41,465 nt of DNA from an uncultured Opitutaceae bacterium (GTDB taxonomy: Bacteria; Verrucomicrobiota; Verrucomicrobiia; Opitutales; Opitutaceae), in the NCBI GenBank assembly GCA_903916755.1, contig CAIWXW010000186.1, positions 1-41,465 on the forward strand. The letters are read 5' to 3'. Within the stretch, counting starts at the first letter, position 1; the number at the start of each line of letters is the position of its first letter. The position numbers were made by a program, and so were the translations under genes. Of the stretch, positions 36,653 to 41,465 are shown piece after piece. Under the pieces are notes generated by a model. That model worked only from the letters and a program-made list of their open reading frames with translations. It made no database searches and was not told the DNA's origin.

Positions 36653-37237
36653 TTAGCCGCGGTGGCCGGGGCCCGGGCCCCGGCCGCCGGCGGCGGTGCC
36701 CTCGGCAAACGCCGTGATCATCTGGTCGTTGAAACCGGGAATGTCTGCCGGCTGGCGGCTGGTCACGAGGCCCCGGTCGACCACGACGACTTCGTCCACC
36801 CACCGCGCGCCCGCGTTTCGCAGGTCTGTCCGGAGCGAGGGGAAGGAAGTCAGCCGTCGGTCCTGCACCACCCCCGCCTCGATCAGCAGCTGCGGGCCGT
36901 GGCAGATCGCCGCCACCGGCTTGCCGGCCTCGAAGAACCGACGGACGAATTCGACCGCCAAGGGGTCAGTCCGCAGCCGGTCGGGGTTCATGACCCCGCC
37001 CGGGAGCAGGAGGCCGTCGTAATCCTCGGGTTTCGCCCGCCGGAGGGAGACATCGACTTCCACCTCCTCGCCCCAGTCCTTCTCATCCCAGCCGCGGATC
37101 GCGCCGGTTTTCGGCGCAATCACCTCGGTGACGGCCCCGGCGGCGTCGAGCGCGCGCCGTGGCTGCAGCAGCTCCGATTGCTCAAAGCCGTCGGTCGCGA
37201 GCACCGCGATTCGTTTCCCGGCCAATGCCTTCTTCAT
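36653..37237 (-). CDS. DJ-1/PfpI family protein (type 1 glutamine amidotransferase-like)
   Basis: The 194-residue protein has the PfpI layout: RIAVLATDGFEQSEL with Glu19, GLLLPGGVMNPD, and the nucleophile elbow AICHGPQLL with Cys112 and His113. Such proteins act as stress-induced proteases, chaperones or deglycases; which one applies is disputed for the family. A Gly/Pro tail follows. The ATG at 37237 has a good Shine-Dalgarno sequence (GGAAAGGA). Its first 56 bases overlap the 3' end of the sigma factor gene in another frame on the same strand. Confidence 0.9.
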   Translation of the reverse strand: MKKALAGKRIAVLATDGFEQSELLQPRRALDAAGAVTEVIAPKTGAIRGWDEKDWGEEVEVDVSLRRAKPEDYDGLLLPGGVMNPDRLRTDPLAVEFVRRFFEAGKPVAAICHGPQLLIEAGVVQDRRLTSFPSLRTDLRNAGARWVDEVVVVDRGLVTSRQPADIPGFNDQMITAFAEGTAAGGRGPGPGHRG

Positions 37238-38366
37238 GGTGGTCCTTTCCCGTTTGGTTTTGGATTTGTCTTAAGGTGCGGGAAACTACCCCTGCCCCGC
37301 TCCTTCTGCCATCGGAGGAAATAACCCTCCCGCCATCGGGGGCGGCCCCCTCCAGCCGGGCCAGGGCAAGATCGCACAGGGCGGCCAGATAGTCCTCGGC
37401 CGCGTCCGCCAGGGCGCCAACGCCGTGCGCGTAGGCAAGCATCAGCCGGGTGTCTGGGCCGGCCTGGGCCGCAACCAGCCGGCGCAGCCGCTCGGCGATC
37501 TCCGCCCGCTCGATCTCGGCCGCAGGTTCCGGCGACGGATCGCACAGGATCAGTTCCATCGCTGGTGCTTCGCCCGGCGCGCCCTCTGGGCTGTGCAGCG
37601 AAACGACCCGCGGCCGCTGTTGCTGCCAGAAGTACGCCGCATGACCAAGACGCAGCTCGTGGCAGAGCTCGTGGGCGGACGGTGCCCGGTCCCCTGGGGA
37701 GCGCGCCGCCAGATAGCGGTCGATCCGCCGCCCAATGCGGTGCTGGTTGACCGGGAACGACACGACCGAGCCGCTCTTCTGGAAATGCCGCGCCATGTGA
37801 TAGCGAATCCAGTAGCCGGCAAAGTAGGCGAAGCGCGCCGCCTGGGGGCCCGGCACATAGCGGTCGATGGCGTCGAGCAGGCCGTCCGAGGCGGCCGCGA
37901 GCATGTCGCCGTAGTCCTGCAGGCCACGCCGGCGGGCCGCCGCCTTGGCGAGGCCGTAGTTGCCGAGAAAGAGCGTTTCGCGAAGTTCGAGCAGCCGGCG
38001 GTGGCACTCACCGGCTCCTGCGGGCAGCGCTTCGGCCGGGGCGCCGGCAACGACCATCTCGAAATAAGTGCGGACCGGAACCGAGGCCAGGAGCCAGGCG
38101 GCCAGCGGGGCTGTCGTGGCGGAAGCCTCCGCCTGCGCCAGAAGCCCGTCGAGCTCGCGCCGCCGGGCGGCGCTCAGGCGCGCCGTCCGCCAGGATCGGG
38201 CCGCCTGGCTCGGCCGCCCGACTTCCGGGTCGCGGGGCGGGAGCGCCTCCCGCCAGGCCCGGATCAAGGCTGGCTGCGTGGCGAGATGTCCCGCGAGACA
38301 GCGCTGGAAGCTGTAGAAATCCGCAAACAAGGAGTCGTTCTGGGCATAGGTCGGGACGGAGATCAT
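37182..38366 (-). CDS. Atypical sigma-70 family RNA polymerase sigma factor
   Basis: The 394-residue protein has a non-canonical N-terminus (1-115). Residues about 122-210 match sigma region 2 and early region 3: LFLGNYGLAKAAARRRG, DMLAAASDGLLDAIDRY, RFAYFAGYWIRYHMARHF and VSFPVNQHRIGRR. Residues 287-340 keep the ERAEIAERLRRL lead-in of region 4, but the helix-turn-helix is shortened (GALADAAEDYLAAL where a longer LEEIGRRLGVSRERV-like stretch is usual). The last 18 residues are encoded inside the PfpI gene. The ATG at 38366 is preceded by CACCCC; an upstream TTG (38378) is less likely. It may read an unusual promoter or lack -35 contacts. Confidence 0.75.
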   Translation of the reverse strand: MISVPTYAQNDSLFADFYSFQRCLAGHLATQPALIRAWREALPPRDPEVGRPSQAARSWRTARLSAARRRELDGLLAQAEASATTAPLAAWLLASVPVRTYFEMVVAGAPAEALPAGAGECHRRLLELRETLFLGNYGLAKAAARRRGLQDYGDMLAAASDGLLDAIDRYVPGPQAARFAYFAGYWIRYHMARHFQKSGSVVSFPVNQHRIGRRIDRYLAARSPGDRAPSAHELCHELRLGHAAYFWQQQRPRVVSLHSPEGAPGEAPAMELILCDPSPEPAAEIERAEIAERLRRLVAAQAGPDTRLMLAYAHGVGALADAAEDYLAALCDLALARLEGAAPDGGRVISSDGRRSGAGVVSRTLRQIQNQTGKDHHEEGIGRETNRGARDRRL

Positions 38367-38419
38367 GGGGTGCTGCAAATACTAGCAGCTCAACCCGTTT
38401 CCCTCGCGGATGTTGTGAA

Positions 38420-38446
38420 AATATATGATGCCAATCCCACTGGGAT
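38420..38446 (-). promoter_or_regulatory. Dyad and -10-like box upstream of the sigma factor gene
   Basis: A perfect 13-base dyad, ATCCCA-C-TGGGAT (38434-38446), lies in an AT-rich patch about 70 bases upstream of the sigma start. On the minus strand TATATT (38420-38425) follows it and resembles a -10 box, but no -35 is recognisable at 17 bases. This suggests regulator-dependent or self-dependent transcription. A small hairpin (38372-38376 with 38385-38389) lies next to the start codon. Confidence 0.35.
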
Positions 38447-38477
38447 ATTTCCCCCAGGGGCCGCTGCCATGTTGTTG

Positions 38478-38951
38478 CTATCGGCGTCGGCCAGCCTGCC
38501 GCCCGAAAGGCCGCCAACGCTCCCTGTGGCCTGGCGGCGGGCCCACCCAGGGGAACCGCCAGAAACGAGACGCCGGATTCTCCCGCGGAAAAAAGGTGGG
38601 CGGCGGGGCGGGGATTTCCCAAAAGGGTGCCGGCGGCGGGGCCCGTTCGGCTTCGGCATCCGGCAGGGCGGCGGGCAGGGGCCCGGAGGGAGAAGGCAGG
38701 CTCGCCGCCAGCCTGCTGGCATAGAGGGCCGCCACCCCTCCGATGTGCGCGAGATCCTGCGTCACCTCCGTCCCCACCCGTTGGATCACCATGGCGGCGG
38801 CCGCTGGAGCCCGCGGACCCACGCGCCGGGCAATGAGCGGCACCGCGACGGCCGCCAGGGCCCCGACGAAGGCGAGGCTGGCGAGGGCACCGACGAAGGT
38901 AAATCCAGCGGCGTCACTTGCGGGGTCCGACGGCACAACCTGCGGGTTCAT
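38478..38951 (-). CDS. Prepilin-like protein lacking Glu5, with Pro-rich tail
   Basis: The 157-residue protein carries AGFTFVGALASLAFVGALAA (15-34) followed by VAVPLI, which closely follows the type IV prepilin pattern G-FTLIELL...GILAAIAIP. Cleavage would fall after Gly16. Position +5 is Gly instead of Glu, as in some minor pilins or GspK-type proteins, and the leader has no positive charge. The C-terminal half is Pro/Arg/Trp-rich with no recognised domain. The ATG is at 38951. It lies 111 bases upstream of the sigma gene on the same strand and is divergent from the repeat protein. Confidence 0.5.
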   Translation of the reverse strand: MNPQVVPSDPASDAAGFTFVGALASLAFVGALAAVAVPLIARRVGPRAPAAAAMVIQRVGTEVTQDLAHIGGVAALYASRLAASLPSPSGPLPAALPDAEAERAPPPAPFWEIPAPPPTFFPRENPASRFWRFPWVGPPPGHRERWRPFGRQAGRRR

Positions 38952-39029
38952 CCCGGAAAAGTAACAAGCCCGTCCCCCTTAAATGCGGCGCCCCAAAGAG
39001 TGCGGTGGCCCGTTGCTATATTCCGGGAC

Positions 39030-40769
39030 ATGCGACGCTGCCTCCTTTCGCCCCTAGCGGTCCTCCTGTCCGTGGCGACGGCTTGGCCGGCGTCCGCGAC
39101 GCCCGCCAACGTCCGGGAAGCAGCCGCCGCTCCGGACTCCGCGCGCGCCGAGGCCATCCCCTTCCTTCACCTGCGTCGGGGCAGTTTGATCGAAAGCGTG
39201 GCGTTCTCCATCGCCTACCAGCGGGCGGCTCCGGGCGAAGACTGCATTCTCCTGGTCAACGTCGGTCCAAACGGACCGGAGGCGGTCGCGGTCTATACCC
39301 GGGGCGCCGAGCTCTGGGTGCGCGCGCCGGCCATGGGACAATTCCTGCTTCCCGGCCTGGTCGCCGGCGACATCAATCACCGCGCTCGCGTGCGCCCGGC
39401 CGTCGCTGCCGTGCTCGCGAACCATCCGCGTCCCGGTCACCCCGAATCCTTCGCGCCGGACGCCGCGCAGCTGGACCAAGCCGCCGCGGCGGTGGATTTC
39501 TTTCCCTCCGCCTTGAGCGACGTCGATGTCTCGATCGCCGCGGCCGATGGCACGCGGCGGCGCCAGAGGCTCCGCCTGCTCGTGCTGGACTGGAATCAGC
39601 GTCACTTCCTCTGGCATCCGGCGCTCGGGACGTTCGAGGTTCCCGTGCCGCAGGATCCGGTCACCCTCGCGCCGGCGCTTTGCGCCCGTCGCGCGGAACT
39701 GCCGGCCAGCGTCCTGTTCGTTCGGGAATACCTCCGCCAGCATCCGGCCGAAAAGGCGCAGGTCCTGCTGGACGAGAATCTGACGGAGCATCCCCTTAAG
39801 TGGTTCGCGCGCGGGGCGGCCGTTGCCGCCTATACCGCGCACGGTCGCGTTTGGCTGCACGCGCCAGGGGCCGACATCGCACTCGCAACGGCGGCCCCGG
39901 CGGATTTTGCGGAGCCGGCGGCGCTGGCGCGCCAGGGAATCCAGCGCTATCACGCGCTGCTACGCGACCCGGGACCTACGGTCGCCGCCTCGCCGACCGG
40001 CCTCGTCGGAGACACCGACGAGCTGCAACGGCGCCGCGTCCATTTCCGGCTGCAGGTTGCAAACGCACGGCCGGGGCGCGCGCGCGGGGGACCCGAGCTC
40101 CTGATCATCTCCTGCGGGGCGCTCCAATACGTCTACGCCCCCGGCCATGGCGCCGCGTATTCCGGCTGGCTGCCCCCATACCGCCCGCTCCTCCTCGATG
40201 GGATTCTCTTCGCGGCCCATGAGGCGCGGCTGCATCCCGCGGAGCGTTACACCGTCCTGGTCCATCCCCCCACCAGCCGACTGACCTACCCGCCTGGTGG
40301 CGTGAATGCACATGTCTTTTACGCCTCCGGCGGCCATCTGTGGGGCCATATCACCGAGGACCACGTCGGCGAATACCGGGTGGCGGACGCCACCGCCGCC
40401 GAGGTCGGCGATGTTCGCCGGCTGCAAGCGCTCTGCTCGGAAAATCCGGCCATGGCCGCTGCCCAGTCGCGGGCAGCCACCGAAGCCCTCGGCCCCGTGT
40501 ACCGGCGGCCCGCGCGCGATCTGCCGCCCTTCGATGCCGGGGCCTTCGACCCATCGGTCGTTTTGGCCGAGCTGCGGGCCGCGGGCCTGCCAGTCCAGCC
40601 GGTGGCGGAGCGGGAGCGGGCGGACGATGGGACGATCCGGGAATTCCCCTCGGTCGTTCCGGCGTTTCGGTGGGCGGGCACGTGGTATGTTTATGTGGAC
40701 CAGAAGGTCTTCCGCGCCCGGGCGCGCGGCTATGATTTGGATGAGGCGCCTTCACCCCATGCGCCCTAA
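39030..40769 (+). CDS. Secreted protein of alternating internal repeats, unknown function
   Basis: The 579-residue protein has a signal peptide (about 1-23, ending ASATP). The mature part repeats two modules. Module A occurs at about 50-100, 219-281 and 384-442, each ending in an [AV]-x-[VAF]-Y-x-x-x-G-x-[LV]-W-[VLG] pattern (VAVYTRGAELWV, VAAYTAHGRVWL, HVFYASGGHLWG). Module B occurs at about 180-206 and 354-380, with a partial copy at 541-565 (LLVLDWNQRHFLWHPA, LLIISCGALQYVYAPG, PAFRWAGTWYVYV). I recognise no family. The start at 39030 is chosen for the signal peptide; the longer open frame upstream is a shadow. It overlaps the next gene by 11 bases. Confidence 0.75.
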   Translation: MRRCLLSPLAVLLSVATAWPASATPANVREAAAAPDSARAEAIPFLHLRRGSLIESVAFSIAYQRAAPGEDCILLVNVGPNGPEAVAVYTRGAELWVRAPAMGQFLLPGLVAGDINHRARVRPAVAAVLANHPRPGHPESFAPDAAQLDQAAAAVDFFPSALSDVDVSIAAADGTRRRQRLRLLVLDWNQRHFLWHPALGTFEVPVPQDPVTLAPALCARRAELPASVLFVREYLRQHPAEKAQVLLDENLTEHPLKWFARGAAVAAYTAHGRVWLHAPGADIALATAAPADFAEPAALARQGIQRYHALLRDPGPTVAASPTGLVGDTDELQRRRVHFRLQVANARPGRARGGPELLIISCGALQYVYAPGHGAAYSGWLPPYRPLLLDGILFAAHEARLHPAERYTVLVHPPTSRLTYPPGGVNAHVFYASGGHLWGHITEDHVGEYRVADATAAEVGDVRRLQALCSENPAMAAAQSRAATEALGPVYRRPARDLPPFDAGAFDPSVVLAELRAAGLPVQPVAERERADDGTIREFPSVVPAFRWAGTWYVYVDQKVFRARARGYDLDEAPSPHAP

Positions 40770-41465
40770 ACCAGCCCGCCCGCTCTTTCTGCTGCTGGCA
40801 GCGGCGGCTTTCCTCGCGCCTGGCGTTCACGCCTGGTTTGCGAACGACGCCTATGACGACTACGCGAACGGAGGCGCCAGCGACTCGGGCGGCTTCACCT
40901 ATGGTGAACTCGGCGGCGGCGATCCGAACGCGCCCGCCTGGCAAAACGCCGCCCTCTTCATTGCCGAGCCCGACCCCGTGGTGGACCCGCCCGCCCCCGG
41001 CGGCGGAGGGGGAGGCGAGGCCACTACGACCCCTGCGCCCGTGGATCCCACCCCTCCCGATCCCCCGGCGCCCGCACCCGATACCGGCCCTCCGCCCGCC
41101 GACCCGGCGGCCGATCCCGCGCCGGCACTGGACCCTCCGCCGGCGCCCCCTCCGGATATTCCCGCGCCGCTCGCCGTGCCCGTGGCCCCGTCTGCGACCC
41201 TTACCGCCTCGCCTGAGAGCGGTCCTGCCCCCTTGGGCGCGGTGGTCGCCTGGACCAGCGCTGACGCGGACAGTGCCGTGCTCAGCGGGGCCGGGTTGGC
41301 GAGCACCGCCCTGGCTGGTTCACAGTCGGTGACCCTGGACGCACCGGGCACCTATACCTTCACCCTCGCCGCCAGCGGGCCGGGCGGACAGGTGGTCCGG
41401 TCCGCCAGCGTCACCGCCCTACCCACCCGTCTTCCCCAGGTCATCACCTTCACTCCGCCCGCCGC
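40759..41465 (+). CDS. Secreted Pro-rich surface protein with Ig-like domain (3' end outside window)
   Basis: The first 235 residues are visible and the frame is open at the window end. A signal peptide (about 1-22, FLLLAAAAFLAPGVHA) is followed by a short Asp/Gly/Tyr segment, then a Gly run and a long Pro/Asp/Ala linker (about 75-140). A beta-rich Ig/PKD-like domain follows (about 145-220), with VAWTSADADSAVLSG, VTLDAPGTYTFTLAASGPGG and VRSASVTALP. The VITFTPP just before the edge is typical of tandem surface repeats in Verrucomicrobia. The ATG at 40759 is preceded by CACCCC and lies 11 bases inside the previous gene, so the two are probably co-translated. Confidence 0.75.
   Translation, partial: MRPKPARPLFLLLAAAAFLAPGVHAWFANDAYDDYANGGASDSGGFTYGELGGGDPNAPAWQNAALFIAEPDPVVDPPAPGGGGGGEATTTPAPVDPTPPDPPAPAPDTGPPPADPAADPAPALDPPPAPPPDIPAPLAVPVAPSATLTASPESGPAPLGAVVAWTSADADSAVLSGAGLASTALAGSQSVTLDAPGTYTFTLAASGPGGQVVRSASVTALPTRLPQVITFTPPA

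Noticed and set aside
37234-38007. A second minus-strand frame across the sigma gene, considered as evidence of a frameshift
   Set aside because: Its translation is Pro/Arg/Gly-rich without region 4 features, so it does not rescue a longer sigma C-terminus.
37425-39029. Upstream part of a 1114-codon plus-strand frame ending at 40769
   Set aside because: It runs antisense to the sigma and prepilin-like genes; the signal peptide at 39030 marks the true start of the secreted repeat protein.

Overview
This 41.5 kb window is gene-dense, GC-rich bacterial chromosome with no rRNA, CRISPR array, phage or complete insertion sequence. The gene content suggests a free-living Verrucomicrobiota bacterium of the Opitutaceae kind. 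The reasons are a compact ParE/ParC pair of the Bacteroidetes/Verrucomicrobia sort, pectin and rhamnogalacturonan hydrolases, a sialate O-acetylesterase-like hydrolase, an Mla-type lipid transporter, a long RAYT-like protein and many signal-peptide proteins of unknown function. This placement is an inference from family knowledge, not from a search. The longest stretches without a gene are about 200 bases (7113-7310 and 30344-30524); both are described below.

Left part (1-15650): a truncated AI-2E family permease, a secreted SGNH/sialate esterase, ligA, the msrP-msrQ methionine sulfoxide repair pair, two coupled secreted proteins that share an N-terminal domain, tRNA-Pro(GGG) followed at once by a Gfo/Idh/MocA oxidoreductase, the parE-parC topoisomerase IV operon, an AsmA-like membrane-anchored protein and a DsbA-fold protein.

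Centre (15729-26137): a sugar-scavenging region. A four-gene ABC operon of the rhamnose/AI-2 type (ATPase, two permeases, binding lipoprotein) converges on a GH28 polygalacturonase and a GH105 unsaturated uronyl hydrolase. After a small secreted protein with a strong terminator come a secreted calcineurin-like phosphoesterase and a second GH105. The likely logic is cleavage of pectic rhamnogalacturonan by the secreted hydrolases and uptake of the released deoxysugar by the transporter.

Right part (26218-41465): a four-gene operon encodes MlaE, MlaF and MlaD behind a secreted protein made almost entirely of W-P-[LF]-[YF] repeats. rsmD stands divergently. A tight six-gene operon (RAYT-like protein, gloA, TVP38, xseA, aldo/keto reductase, rsmE) follows. 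The last 5 kb are the least explained: a PfpI protease-like gene, an unusual sigma-70 family factor with a shortened region 4, a prepilin-like protein, and, divergent from these, a secreted protein built of alternating internal repeats coupled to a proline-rich surface protein cut by the window end. Many genes carry a CACCCC element just before the start codon instead of a Shine-Dalgarno sequence.
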